Below are positions 13,001-23,334 of a stretch of DNA of 64,000 bases, piece by piece. A program made the translations under genes and the position numbers. This DNA is from Lithobates sylvaticus (taxonomy: Eukaryota; Chordata; Amphibia; Anura; Ranidae): assembly GCA_028564925.1 (NCBI GenBank), contig CM053030.1:373080945-373144944 (forward strand), written 5' to 3'. Position 1 is the stretch's first letter; every line of letters starts with the position of its first letter. The notes below the pieces were generated by a model that did no database searches, was not told the origin of the DNA, and was given only the letters and a program-made list of their open reading frames with translations.

Positions 13001-13638
13001 AAGCGGTGTAAATTCCAGAAAATGTACTCTAGTTTGTAGACGCTATAACTTTTGCGCAAACCAATAAATATACGCTTATTGGCATTTTTTTTACTAAAGA
13101 CATGTGGCTGAATACATTTTGGCCCAAATGTTTGACTAAAATTGAGTTTATTAGATTTTTTTTATAACAAAAAGTAGAAAATCTCTTTTTTTTTCAAAAT
13201 TTTCGCACTTTTTCCGTTTATATCGCAAAAAATAAAAATCACAGAGGCAATCAAATACCATCAAAAGAAAGCTCTATTTGTGGGAAGAAAAGGACGCAAA
13301 TTTCGTTTCGTTACAAAATTGCATGACCGCACAATTACCAGTTAAAGTAGTGCAGTGCGAAATTGAAAAAAGACCTCTGGTCCTTAAGCTGACAATTGGT
13401 CCGGGGCTGAAGTGGTTAAACACGTGTAGTATAAATTCTATGAAAACGAATTGTGGGTGGTTATGAGACTTAGGAGTGACATAGTTCTATTTATTGAGGG
13501 GGGGGGTACATAGTTTCCAACTAGATGTATGTAGGGGACACCGATCTATAGATAAGGCACGATATTGTGAGGGGGTTACATCATATATCCTTCAAACCAG
13601 ATGTACATAGCATATCAGAATTAAAAAAAAAAATTTTT

Positions 13639-15586
13639 TCACAGGAAAGGTTTGTAGGATTGTGCCTCATTAATGCCTGGGGGATGAGTCGCATCAAGGC
13701 GCTCTATCCAGGTGGTCTCTTTTTTCAAAATTTCTTTGTCCCAATTACCCCCCCGCGGGTCCCTTGGGACAACTGCCAGAACTATAAAAGAAACAGCTGT
13801 GGTGTCAAATTTATGGTAAAGATCTAGATGTCTACTCACGGAGGTGATCATTTTTCCCCCGGATGAGTAGTAGATGTGGCCTTTAATTCGAGCACGGAAC
13901 TGACGGATAGTCTTTCCGACGTAAAATGCATTACAGGTGCACGACATTAAATATACCACCCCTTGGGTCTCACAGTCAGTGTGAAAACGCGGTACAAAGG
14001 TTTCTCCATTGGGAAGGACAAAACTGTTCCCTGGTCTCACCCATGGGCAGTATGTGCATCGTCCACACCGGGCGATGCCGATGCTACCTGCATCAGAGTG
14101 CGTCTTGGTACTGTAGTGACTCGATGTAAACTTGTCACGTAACGAACGTGATTTTCTAAACGTGATGGTAGGGTTAGGATTTATGTATTTTCTCAAGATG
14201 GGGTCCTCACGGAGCAGAGGCCAGTGTCTAACCAATATTTCCCGTAATTCACCATGCTGTTTTGAATACCTGGTAATGTAGCGGACAATATCAGAAGTTT
14301 TCTTAGTTTTCATTTTATAGAGGAGTGAGTTCCGTGATTGTCTCAGGGCCTTATTATATGATTTTCTCAAAATAGATTTGCTATATCCCCTGTTTTTCAA
14401 ACGATCTCGAAGATAGTTTGCCTGTAGTTTAAATTCTTCAATATGTGTGCAATTACGTCTCAATCTGAGGTATTGAGCATACGGGATGCTTCGGATTAAA
14501 GTTTCAGGGTGGGCGCTTTCTGCATGGAGCAGTGTATTTCCAGCCGTTTCTTTTCTGTATAGGGTGGTTGCCAGGCACCCAGTTTGGTCTCTGAAGATCG
14601 TTAAATCCAGAAAAGTGATTTTCTCGGGATTAACTGAAAATGTAAATTTTAGATTGAAGGAGTTTACATTGATAACCTCCATAAATGTTTGCAATGTACT
14701 AAGGGGTCCCGCCCATATCATGATTATGTCGTCTATATAACGCAGCCAGCAAAGTGCTAGGCTGGTATATGGCGACAAATTGTCATCAGAGAAGATAGTA
14801 CGTTCCCACCCCCCCAGGTACAGGTTGGCGTAGGCCGGGGCACAACAAGTGCCCATGGCCATGCCCTGTACCTGGAGGAAGTGGGACTCGTTAAAAGTAA
14901 AACAATTTTTGGTTAGGACAAATCTCAGAAGGTCTAGTATGAACTCACAAAATTCCCAATGATGGTTGTCTTCTTTGTATAGGAAGGTCCTAGCTATCCT
15001 GATGCCCTGCTCGTGAGGGATGCTGGAGTAGAGTGCTTCAACATCTATAGTCACGAGCAGGGCATCAGGAGGCACGACCATTCCTTCGATGTTTTTCAAG
15101 AGATCCAAAGTATCCCTTGTGTAAGAGGGAAGTGAAAGAACATGAGGCATAAGTACGGAATCTATTAGACGGCTGGCATTCTCCGTGAGGGCTCCTATCC
15201 CCGATACGATAGGTCTGCCCGGGGGTAAAAGGGGGTGTTTGTGTATTTTTGGAAGTACATAAAACGTTGCTAGTCTAGGGTTAGATATGTTCAAATACTT
15301 ATACGTATCTAGGTCTATTAGGCCTTTCTGGTGGGCAGAGCCAATGACTGAAAGATATTCAGTCTTGAAGTCCTCGATTCGATCAGAATCAATGGGCATA
15401 TACCACTCCTTATTTTTAAGGATACTATGTGCCATATTTTCATAGAAAGTTTTCGTCATGAGGACAATATTTCCTCCTTTGTCTGCTGATTTGATTTCTA
15501 TATCGGGATGTGATTGGAGGCGTTGAATAGCTAATAATTGAGAGGGTGTTAAATTGTTATCAGTAGGTTTGATGGTAAGTGATTTC
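13639..15586 (-). CDS. PLE reverse transcriptase and GIY-YIG endonuclease, main 3' part of the frame
   Basis: Over 600 residues on the minus strand. The PLE RT entry IKSADKGGNIVLM is read at about 15510-15460. RT motif A is TIDVEALYSSIPH, the motif B region is QGMAMGTCCAPAYANL, and motif C is RYIDDIIMIW with the catalytic DD. A cysteine-rich linker (CGRCTYC) follows, then a GIY-YIG nuclease: GVVYLMSC, FYVGKT, the RARIKGH arginine and a KETTWIERL acidic residue. This pairing is diagnostic of Penelope-like elements, which copy their RNA into DNA at nicked or open ends. The stop is at 13639. The upstream part of the same frame lies beyond the LINE insertion at 15587-16593. Frog PLEs of the Neptune or Poseidon type are the likely relatives; which one is unresolved. 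Confidence 0.93.
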
Positions 15587-16593
15587 TTGTCAAAAGTATT
15601 TTATTTAAGTACAAGGAATGTATACAAGTAACATAGAAAGATTACAACACATTCAGCATAGGGAAGCTCGTTTGCTAGTGTTCAGATATACAATCATATA
15701 CAGTGAAATGGGACAATATAAATAACTATAAGCAATAAAGCAAAAAATAAAAAAATTGTTCAAAATAAAAAAATAAAATATTATGTATTTATATAGACTG
15801 TTGTCTCAATTCATTTTTTAGACAAGCAAAGAGATTGTCAATTAGATAAGATATAGAGCTTCAATATCATAAGGGAGGGTAGTACAAAGAAATAGTTATA
15901 AAGAGTGAGAAAGAAGGTGAGTAGGAAAAAAGGGGGGAAGAAGAGAGTATAGAAGCTAGAAGAGAAGAAGAGGGGAGTCCGCGAGGCTAGGTCGAGAGTC
16001 ACCACTACAATCAGAATTAATCCAGGTTATTGATTATTAGTTATCATTTGAGTTACCATGGCAGCAGCACATTTTTGTCAAGGGTTGGCGTGGTATATGT
16101 AATCCAAGGTTGCCAAATCTTTTCAAAACTGGTGATCGTGTCCATTTCGATAGCTATCATCTTGGCATGGGTCATATAATAATTCATTTTGGCTTTTGTT
16201 TCATTTAGAACTAATGTTGGAGTTTTCCAAGCTTTTGCTAAAGTTTGTTTAGCTGCTGTGAAGAGTTGCACTAACAACTTAAATTGGGAATATGTTATGA
16301 ATTCAGGCTTCAAATTGAGTAATGCTGTTGCTGGATCAACAGGAACTGTTTTACCAAGCATTTTAGTTGCAATTATGAATATTTCCTTCCAAAATGTTTG
16401 TGCTAATGGACACGTCCACCAGATATGAAAAAAAGTGCCCAAATCTGAGCATCCTCGGAAGCATTGTGCTGAATAGTTTTGTACATATTTAGCCACTCTA
16501 GATGGAACCAAATACCACCTTGTCATCACTTTATAATTAGCTTCAACTGCTAATACATTAGGGGAAGCTGTTTTAACTGTGGACCATATTTGG
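15587..16593 (-). mobile_element. 5'-truncated L1-type LINE inserted in the PLE RT frame
   Basis: A 1,007 bp insert flanked by the perfect 16 bp duplication GATGGTAAGTGATTTC (15571-15586 and 16594-16609), the mark of target-primed reverse transcription. It lies on the minus strand, its 3' end at 15587 has an AATAAAATAC-like tail, and its 5' end is cut inside ORF2. The target duplication shows exactly where the PLE frame was opened. Confidence 0.92.
16053..16592 (-). CDS. C-terminal part of LINE ORF2 (5'-truncated)
   Basis: About 180 codons in one open frame, from the truncation point to a stop at 16053. It holds the L1-type C-terminal cysteine/histidine segment: TRWYLVPS, then CFRGCSDLGTFFHIWWTCP, then QTFWKEI. 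The same layout (TRWYRCPS, CWRC...LLHIWWECP) occurs in the LINE at 55383-59945, so the two belong to related L1-like lineages but are not the same family. The endonuclease and RT core were never copied here. There are no internal stops in the retained part, consistent with recent insertion. Confidence 0.85.
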   Translation of the reverse strand, partial: QIWSTVKTASPNVLAVEANYKVMTRWYLVPSRVAKYVQNYSAQCFRGCSDLGTFFHIWWTCPLAQTFWKEIFIIATKMLGKTVPVDPATALLNLKPEFITYSQFKLLVQLFTAAKQTLAKAWKTPTLVLNETKAKMNYYMTHAKMIAIEMDTITSFEKIWQPWITYTTPTLDKNVLLPW

Positions 16594-16609
16594 GATGGTA
16601 AGTGATTTC

Positions 16610-17080
16610 AAGTCATTGACTGTGCCTATCAGAAAGGCCCAAATGGATGCATTAGTCATGAGGTCTGGAAACCGCTGGGATTTGGGCTTGAATTTTCTAC
16701 ACGTTGGCGCTGTCGGACCGATCAAGGGTGTATTGATGTCGGGTGTGTCAGTGGATGCCACACCGGACTCGCTTTCATCGAGTAGTAAAATAAGATTACG
16801 AAGGGCTCTAAACTCCTCCATAGTATAATTCTTTACTTTTTCTGAAATGTTTTTGTCTTGAAGGGATCTGGCCCTATCTTTGTCAAAAATATATTTATAT
16901 GTGAGATTCCGAGAAAAAAGGTACAAATCTTTAATGGCTTCGTATTTGTCTATGTTCATCGAAGGGCAAAAGCTTAGGCCTAGGCTTAAAACCTCTATTT
17001 CAGTGTCCGATAGTGCATATGGAGTCAGGTTAATGACAGTGCGATTATTTGCTAAGTTGTTGGAGGCGTGTGGGGGGGCA
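16610..17080 (-). CDS. PLE reverse-transcriptase frame, N-terminal part
   Basis: Minus-strand frame holding the typical PLE segment just before the RT core: VINLTPYALSDTEIEVLSLG, then LSFCPS (compare the family pattern LT..E..LL..GL.F.P). NIDKYEAIKDLYLFSRNLTY follows, then an acidic linker, and it runs into the LINE target duplication at 16594-16609. It belongs with 13639-15586 and is separated from it only by the LINE. Confidence 0.85.
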
Positions 17081-18224
17081 ACTGAAAATTTACCGCTGGA
17101 TTGGTCTGTGAAATATGTGCATCAAGAGTACTTTGTCGTGTAAACATAGAAAGTTGGGAAGGGGTGGGAAGGGAATTAATAGTGATTGTAGAGGGTGTGG
17201 ACAAGTTCTCAATAGAGTTTGTTCCTGAAAGGGTGGGAGCAAAGCGATGTAAAGTCTCCATAGTGGAGGTGGCTTGTGGTAAAGTTTGAGGTAAAGATTG
17301 ATTTTGAGTGCTCAAAAGTTGGATTGCATGAAGAGCAGTGGCTCCTAGGTATTTGCCTTGTACTTGGCCACCACCACTATGTGACTGAACATTAGCATGT
17401 ATAGGTTTGTGCAAAGTGAGAGTGGTATCCACTATTGGCGGACGTTTTTTGTAGGGTGTACGTGACCCACCACCAAGATCCCGCTTACGTGCACCCGCCG
17501 AGCCGTGTTGCGTATTGTAGTTGCCTCTCCTTTGATTGGACTCTGGAAAAGAAGATAGTGTAGAATCAGATTCAGTATCATCATCAGTTGTTGAGTGCAC
17601 GTTGGTATTATTTCTAGGCATGCGAAAGCTATTTCGTGGATTTCTAGTCTGTGATTGGGGTAGCCAGCGATAGGCATATCCTTCCATAAATGCTAATCTG
17701 TCTTTGGCCAATTTGTTTTGTTTTTTGTAGATTATATCTTTCATTATTCTGGTAACGAAATCTTTGATTTCCTGCCAGCGTTTGGTAAATTGGGGGTGGG
17801 TCTGTATATTCTCATTGCTAGATTGCAATAGGAGGATATCCTGATCTAGTGTGGTTAGTTCAGACTGGTATTGAATAATCAATAATCTCATCAGACTAGT
17901 GCTACAAGAGGTTAGATTAGCTTCCCATGCAGTTTTAAACTCCATAGTGGCATTCTGGAATGATGGATATACTTGTATCCGCAGTCCAAGAGGACTGATA
18001 TTTTCCCTTACATATTTATTTAAAAATTCAATGTGCCAATATAAATTGGATTTCTTTTTCAAGAGTCTTTTCATTTTAGCCATATATTGATTGATACCAA
18101 GTTCCTGTTCGGTATTTACATTACAATTAGTCTGGATATCGGACATATAGCCCGTCCATGCAGTACCTATAAAGTTCATAGTTTTAAGAAAAATGTCTAA
18201 TATATTCCGAAAGAATGAATGCAT
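17052..18224 (-). CDS. PLE upstream frame, 390 residues, function unknown
   Basis: A 390-codon minus-strand frame between the 5' terminal repeat and the RT frame, which it slightly overlaps. The first 210 residues are predicted helical and basic, with KMKRLLKKKSNLYWHIEFL, then SPLGLRIQVYPSFQNATMEF, then a cysteine-containing LTSCSTSLMRLLIIQYQSEL block. From memory, this helical module precedes RT in vertebrate PLEs. Residues 220-290 are low complexity (acidic serine-rich, then GAGARKRDLGGGS, then basic), suggesting a linker or nucleic-acid-binding tail. No catalytic motif is visible. It may be a separate ORF1-like protein or an N-terminal extension of the RT. Confidence 0.7.
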   Translation of the reverse strand: MHSFFRNILDIFLKTMNFIGTAWTGYMSDIQTNCNVNTEQELGINQYMAKMKRLLKKKSNLYWHIEFLNKYVRENISPLGLRIQVYPSFQNATMEFKTAWEANLTSCSTSLMRLLIIQYQSELTTLDQDILLLQSSNENIQTHPQFTKRWQEIKDFVTRIMKDIIYKKQNKLAKDRLAFMEGYAYRWLPQSQTRNPRNSFRMPRNNTNVHSTTDDDTESDSTLSSFPESNQRRGNYNTQHGSAGARKRDLGGGSRTPYKKRPPIVDTTLTLHKPIHANVQSHSGGGQVQGKYLGATALHAIQLLSTQNQSLPQTLPQATSTMETLHRFAPTLSGTNSIENLSTPSTITINSLPTPSQLSMFTRQSTLDAHISQTNPAVNFQLPPHTPPTT

Positions 18225-18437
18225 GAGCTGAATAATTAATGATACCTGATATTAGTTTAAATAAATACAATTAGGTAAAACCACCATACGGTCCAGGGGA
18301 GGCAATAGTTTGGACCGAGAAGGTTATTTGCCCGGGTGCTACCACCCAATAATTTGAAAAGAGAACAAGTATCAATGCAGTGTGGTACTGCAGATACTGA
18401 AAAGGTAATTAGGTGCCACGTCCTTGATATAGTATAT

Positions 18438-19137
18438 AGAAAAAGGAAGGGGGGGGGGGACTTATGGACTTTTTAGGCACTGTACACTATATTATAATAT
18501 CAAAATTTATTAAAGGAAAACAACATACATAAAAAAACGTATACATCTAAAAACATATACATCTTAGTCAGGAAAGATTAGTACAGTACAAAGTCGCATG
18601 TGCAGCCTATAATAGCTAGCCTAAGGGATACCAAGGAACAAAAATCGACAGTGGATATAGGTTTTGTCCAGAATTGATGAGGTATCCAGTATGAAGGCGA
18701 GGATGCAGTGCGATATCGGTGGAATTTGGCGGAAGCTCTACATGTTTCGCGTTTTTCGTTTAACGCTTCATCTGGAGCCTAGGGTTACCGTAGCTGACAA
18801 ATAAACATAAGATTTAAAAGACACAGTAAGTATATGCATATAGTTATTTCTTCCTAAATAGCATGTTACATTTGTAAGTAAAACTATATATGTGATCATT
18901 AGCTGCCGGATGTGGCCGCCACACCTGCGTCACACCACCAGACAGTAAGCCGCAAAGGTATAGGCCGATAAACCAAACACTCAGTGGGGACGTGTAAAAT
19001 ATCATATTATACTGCCAATTATGTAAAAAGAAGCACTTACTGCAAGTCTTTAATGGTTCAAAAAGTGTATGAGGAAACAGTCCCTATGTCTCCCCACCAG
19101 CCAAGAGAGAAAAAATGCTGAAGATGGATAAGGTAAG
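18438..19137 (-). repeat. 5' terminal direct repeat (pseudo-LTR) of the PLE
   Basis: About 700 bp, nearly identical to 7286-7983, ending in the same GATGGATAAGGTAAG. It lies upstream of the coding frames on the minus strand and so should hold the promoter. It carries a second copy of the hammerhead-like motif at 18737-18777. Confidence 0.9.
18737..18777 (-). ncRNA. Hammerhead-ribozyme-like motif in 5' PLE repeat
   Basis: Identical in sequence and position to the motif at 7583-7625: CCAGATGA, GCGTT/AACGC stem, GAAAC, ATGTA. Two copies flanking one element would allow self-cleavage at both ends of a PLE transcript if the variant core is active. Confidence 0.6.
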
Positions 19138-19526
19138 GACGTCCTCATGGACTCTGAATGATATCTAACCAGTAGCCACATGCAGTGGCCCATCTACACC
19201 GTTCATATGTGGGTTGGTCCTACACTATATTCTATAAGTGGATTTTTACATGGACTCTGAATGATATCTAGCCATATGTTGGTCCCTCAAAATATTCTAT
19301 CAGAGGACTCTGAATGATACTTAGCCACAGATAGTTATTGTATCTATTTTTTAATATTAATATGGAGGAGAGGCTTCATTTACTTGATTTAGTTATGCAG
19401 ACTATGCCCCCCTACTGGGGGAGGGGGATTCTTATATAAAATTTTCTCTGCAGCTGCTATGGTTGGCTTTTTAATAATTGGCCAATTATTTGTGCTAGCT
19501 AGACAATGGGTTTGTATGTTCTAGGT
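19138..19526. repeat. PLE flank with a triplicated ~60-100 bp motif
   Basis: GGACTCTGAATGATAtCTA recurs at about 19149, 19253 and 19307, followed each time by a GCCA and TTGGTCC-like segment. The text GTTCATATGTGGGTTGGTCC also resembles CTCATATATGAGTTGGTCTT on the far side of the PLE (7247-7266). The pre-insertion DNA was therefore itself repetitive, probably part of the older PLE relic at 6691-7090. Confidence 0.5.
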
Positions 19527-19711
19527 CAATGTTCCTCAACTCCAGTCTTCAAGCACCCCCAACAGGTCATATTTTCAGGCTTTTCATTATTTTGCACAGG
19601 TGATTTGATCAGTTTCACTGCCTTAGCAATTACCACAGCCATTTCATCTGAGGGAAATCCTGAAAACATGACCTGTTGGGGGTACTTGAGGACTGGAGTT
19701 GAGAAACATTG
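19527..19711. mobile_element. hAT-type MITE, 185 bp
   Basis: Ends are CAATGTTCCTCAACTCCAG and CTGGAGTTGAGAAACATTG, with inverted arms of about 55 bp that include CCCCCAACAGGTCAT and its mirror. The flanks give an 8 bp target duplication with one mismatch (TTCTAGGT at 19519-19526, TCCTAGGT at 19712-19719), as expected for hAT. Confidence 0.9.
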
Positions 19712-19744
19712 TCCTAGGTGTTTGTTAAAGCTATTTTTCTTTAA

Positions 19745-20885
19745 CCACTTACGGACCGCCCACCGTCGTTATATGTCGGCACTTTGAAGAGGAATATCGT
19801 TGTTATGGCAGCAGCTAGCTCCCATAACTCCGGTATCCTCTTCTTCAGTGGGCGGTCGGCTTTTAGATAAAAGTGGTCTCTGCGTTGGATTCACTGTGAG
19901 ATCACTTTTATCAGTAGAGGAAAAGGGCCCCCCTCCCGTCGCGCTCCGGTGCCCTCCGCCGCTTACCGTATCCGCCAGTAGCGGCAAAGGCAATCACGTC
20001 CTCTCCCCTCTGTGGTACGGAGCTGAGTGAGGGGAAGATGGCCCCCACCCGGCTCCATACCATTGCAGGGCGTTAGTTATGTCAAAACGCCTATAGCTCT
20101 TAATGAGACTTTTTTTTTTAAACTACTTTTTTTTTTATTGCATTTTAGTGTAAATATGAGATCTAACATCTTTTTGACCACATATCTCATATTTAAGAGG
20201 TCCTCTCATGCTTTTTTTCTATTACAAGGGATGATTACATTCCTTGTAATAGGAATACAAGTAACACCATTTTTTTAAAAATAACAGTGTAAAAATAAAA
20301 GGTAAAACAAATAAAAAAAAAATATTTGTTAAACGCGCCCCGTCTGACCGAGCTTGCATGCAGAAGCGAACGCATACATGAGTAGCGCCCGCATATGAAA
20401 ACTGTATTCAAACCACAAATGTGAGATATCACCGCGATCAATAGAGCAAGAGCAATAATTCTCTAAACCTTCTCTGTAACTCAAAACATGCAACATGTAG
20501 AATTTTTTAAATGTTGCATATGGAGATTTTTAAGGGTAAAAGTTTGTCGCCATTCCACCAGTGTGTGCAACTTTGAAGTGTGACATGTTGAGTATCAATT
20601 TACTCGGCGTAACATCATCTTTCACAATATAAATACAATTTGGCTAACTTTACTGTTGTCTTAATTTTTAATTAAAAAAAGTGTATTTTTTCCAAAAAAA
20701 GTGTGCTTGTAAGACCGCTGTACAAATACAGTGTGACAAAAAGTATTGCAACGACTGCCATTTTATTCTCTAGGGTGTCAGAAAAAAATATATAATGCTT
20801 GAGGGCTCTAAGTAATTTCCTAGCAAAAAAAATGATTTTAACTTGTAAAAAACAAGTTTGAAAAATAGGCCCTGTCCTTAAGTGG
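19745..20885 (+). mobile_element. TTAA-flanked DNA element, copy 2
   Basis: Bounded by TTAA (19741-19744 and 20886-20889). It begins CCACTTACGGACCGCCCACC and ends CCCTGTCCTTAAGTGG. It is the same superfamily as 8348-13415 but a different subfamily, 1.14 kb long. The left part has a hairpin: GAAGAGGAATATCG near 19787 pairs loosely with GGTATCCTCTTCTTC near 19841. No coding capacity. Confidence 0.8.
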
Positions 20886-21299
20886 TTAATCTTTACATGT
20901 GTCAGGCTGTTTGCTGGGTTTCTCACACATACATCTACTAAAACAATGTACTGTAATGGTTGACTCTTTATTAGGGGTCAGGGAATACAGCATAGTATAG
21001 CTTCACCCACAGCTGCCCCTGTTCCCCAAAAGCCAAGCAAACCTAACCTACTGCTACATGGCTGCCCGCCCCCCTGCACAATGTTATGTTCACTGGCCAG
21101 AAAATATAGGATGCTGAATAAAAGGTAAACCAAATAGAACCTGTGGTTTCAGTAGGGCAATTGTCAGCTGAGGAAGGATGGGACTGATGTCTTGCAGGAA
21201 CGTAGTCAGTGGGATGTGTAGATGGGTCAGGACTGGTGCCAGGTAGGGACATGGTCAGTAAAAAGGATTGGTCCAGGTGGCAGGCAAAAACATGGTTAA

Positions 21300-21817
21300 A
21301 CCACTTAATTTTTTGCGATACGACACTGCATCACTTTAACTGGCAATTGCGCGGTCCTGCAACATTGTACCCAAACAAAATGGATGTCCTTTTTTCCTAC
21401 AAATAGAGCTTCCTTTTGGTGGTATTTAATCACCTCTGCGGTTTTTATTTTTTGCGCTATAAACAAAAAAAGACAGACAATTTTGAAAAGAAAACTATAA
21501 TTTTTACTTTTTGCTATAATAAATATCCCCCCAAAAAATTAAAAAAATCGAATTCTTCATTAGTTTTTTTACTAGTAATGGTGGTGATCAGCGATTGTTA
21601 GCGGGACTGCGACATTGCGGCAGATAAATCGGACACTTTTGACACTTTTTTGTGACCCCGGGTGGCCAGCGGACATCACGGCCGCCGGCCATGTGCATCA
21701 TCTCCGGGGCCGCTCCGCAGGCACACATCTATTACAGGAAGCGCCGTACCGGTACGGAGATTCGCACAATAGAGAAGCTCTGCCACAGTGTAACTGTGGT
21801 GGCTGGTCAGCAAGTGG
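21300..21817 (-). mobile_element. TTAA-flanked DNA element, copy 3 (inverse, short)
   Basis: Bounded by TTAA at 21296-21299 and 21818-21821, with ACCACTTAAT at the left and GCAAGTGG at the right. The left 280 bp is the reverse complement of the right end of the 8348-13415 element (AATTGCGCGGTC, AATAGAGCTT, TTTGCGCTATAAA), so it is an internally deleted relative in opposite orientation. Confidence 0.8.
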
Positions 21818-22320
21818 TTAATAGACTAGGGTCCGTGCAGGCAGCAAGCAGAGACATGGTTTGTATGCAAGGGTCTTAATATTTTTCTGATTTGAGTTGG
21901 TAAATGAGAGTTCTTACCCAGAATTGAAAACTTTAACACAACAGAAATATATTGGTAAATAGTGTGAAAGTCTAACAAAAAACAATCTATCTACAGTGCA
22001 CTGAAAAAGTGTTCATACCCTTTGAAATGTTATACATTTTGTCATGTTACAACCAAAAATGTAAATGTATTTTATTGGTATTTTATGTAATAGATCAACA
22101 CAAAGTGGTATGAAGTACAACCAACATTTTAAATGTTTTTCAATTTTTAAATATTTAAAGTGTGCATTTGTATTCAGCCCCCTTTACTCTGATACCCCTA
22201 ACTAAAATCAACTCTGCGGATGGACAATGGTAATGCTGCGACTATGTAAGTGGGACTGTTTTTTATTTGGCTGTATAACTCCTGTGCAGACACTGAATGC
22301 AGTCTTGTCTTGTTTAAAGG

Positions 22321-22499
22321 CAGGTCTTGTTTAAAAACAGTGGGGTTAATCCAGCCCCGATGCTACTTCTATAGTTCCGGCTACTGCATCCCTGACAGCT
22401 GAATATCACTCCGCCGCCTGCTGTCAGGGATGCTATAGCCAAAACCATAGAGGTAGCATCGGGGCTGGATTAACCCCACTGTTTTTTAAACAAGACCTG
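22321..22499. mobile_element. Hairpin MITE, 179 bp
   Basis: About 80 bp inverted arms: CAGGTCTTGTTTAAAAACAG at 22321 mirrored to 22499, and GGGGTTAATCCAGCCCCGAT mirrored near 22455-22475. The loop is short. A CTTGTCTTGTTTAAAGG echo just left of it may be part of the target. It lies inside the split Tc1 element. Confidence 0.75.
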
Positions 22500-23270
22500 C
22501 CCGCTGCCACCATGGGGCTTTCAGTCCACCACTGCCCTTTGGCCGAGAAAAGTATTTGCCAGGACTGTCCCAGGCAGAGGAGGAGGAGGTAGCTTTTTCC
22601 TCCCTGCTCCGCCTCTGAGTGTCCCGCCTCCCAGCTTCCGCCCTGCAGTGCCGACAACGCAACAACCTGAGGTGAGGAGGATGCGCCGGGATGTCACTGA
22701 TAAGGGGGGAGTTGGGGGCACAGACTTTAGCAGTGTGTGTGTGTGCGCGGCTCTGCAGCAGGCAGGGAGAGAGGGGGGTCTAGTGCTTTTCATCCAGCCG
22801 CTGAATTCTTTCATTTGTTGTATAGTAAGCTAGTAAGAAGTGTGTATCACTGTTCACATGTTCAGGGATGTTCTTCTCATCACATGAATAAAAGCCAACC
22901 AACATGCCCTTTGGTTCCCAGTCACTATGCAATGTTATGTACCTGAAGTCCAGGATATGTCATGGGTAACAGCACATAGTACAGCTGTGTTAACTTAATG
23001 GCATGTAGTAATAGCCTTACAAGGGCCTAATTAGAGGGTATAAGTACATATCCTGTGTAAATATCATCACATCTCCTGCAGGGAATACATATTGACCCCC
23101 CTGTCTCGAGGATTAGTAAGTCATTCTCTGGTAAATGTGGCTGCTAATTGCACATTCATACTTTCTTGGGTTGAATTACTCAGTCGGCAGATGCTGCCAA
23201 GCATAATTGAACATTAAATAGGATTTGAATATTAACATGAACTTATATATTTATTTTTACACAAAATAAA
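22500..23270. other. Non-coding insert DNA, unassigned
   Basis: A GC-richer stretch (about 22500-22830) is followed by ordinary AT-rich sequence. It contains short GT repeats near 22733-22745. I recognise no gene, and it may be part of an unidentified element inserted in Tc1. Confidence 0.4.
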
Positions 23271-23277
23271 AAATTAT

Positions 23278-23330
<53 letters not shown>
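23271..23330. repeat. (TA)n microsatellite
   Basis: About 55 bases of alternating TA/AT with one interruption. Confidence 0.95.
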
Positions 23331-23331
<1 letters not shown>

Positions 23332-23334
23332 CGC

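Larger units (their letters stand above)
8348..13415 (+). mobile_element. Large non-autonomous TTAA-flanked DNA transposon (piggyBac-like), nested in the PLE
   Basis: A 5.07 kb element bounded by TTAA at 8344-8347 and 13416-13419. It begins CCACTTGCCGACCGCC and ends GGGGCTGAAGTGG, with short terminal inverted repeats. TTAA target duplications and CC...GG ends fit piggyBac; Kolobok also uses TTAA, so the superfamily is not settled. No transposase is encoded. Inside are a subterminal hairpin (AATGGCACGTACAGG near 8386, mirrored near 8430), a ~350 bp tandem array (about 8880-9700), a hairpin at 10558-10693 and a ~1.1 kb palindrome (about 11860-13000). Related copies with different internal lengths lie at 19745-20885 and 21300-21817, the last in inverse orientation. 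Confidence 0.8.
7286..19137 (-). mobile_element. Penelope-like retroelement with terminal direct repeats, invaded by two later elements
   Basis: A PLE read on the minus strand. In minus order it has a 5' terminal repeat (18438-19137), an upstream 390-residue frame (18224-17052), a reverse transcriptase and GIY-YIG endonuclease frame (about 17080 to 13639), a short 3' region and a 3' terminal repeat (7983-7286). Without its two guests it is about 5.8 kb. The guests are a TTAA-flanked DNA element (8348-13415) in the 3' region and a LINE (15587-16593) inside the RT frame. The two terminal repeats look about 99% identical by eye, so insertion was recent and both guests are younger still. RT plus GIY-YIG, with no integrase, protease or capsid, separates it from LTR elements. 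The copy can no longer act because its RT frame is split. Confidence 0.9.

Noticed and set aside
7286-19137. LTR retrotransposon or retrovirus because of the direct terminal repeats
   Set aside because: The coding region has a Penelope-type RT with GIY-YIG nuclease and no gag, protease, integrase or envelope; the repeats also carry hammerhead-like motifs typical of PLEs.
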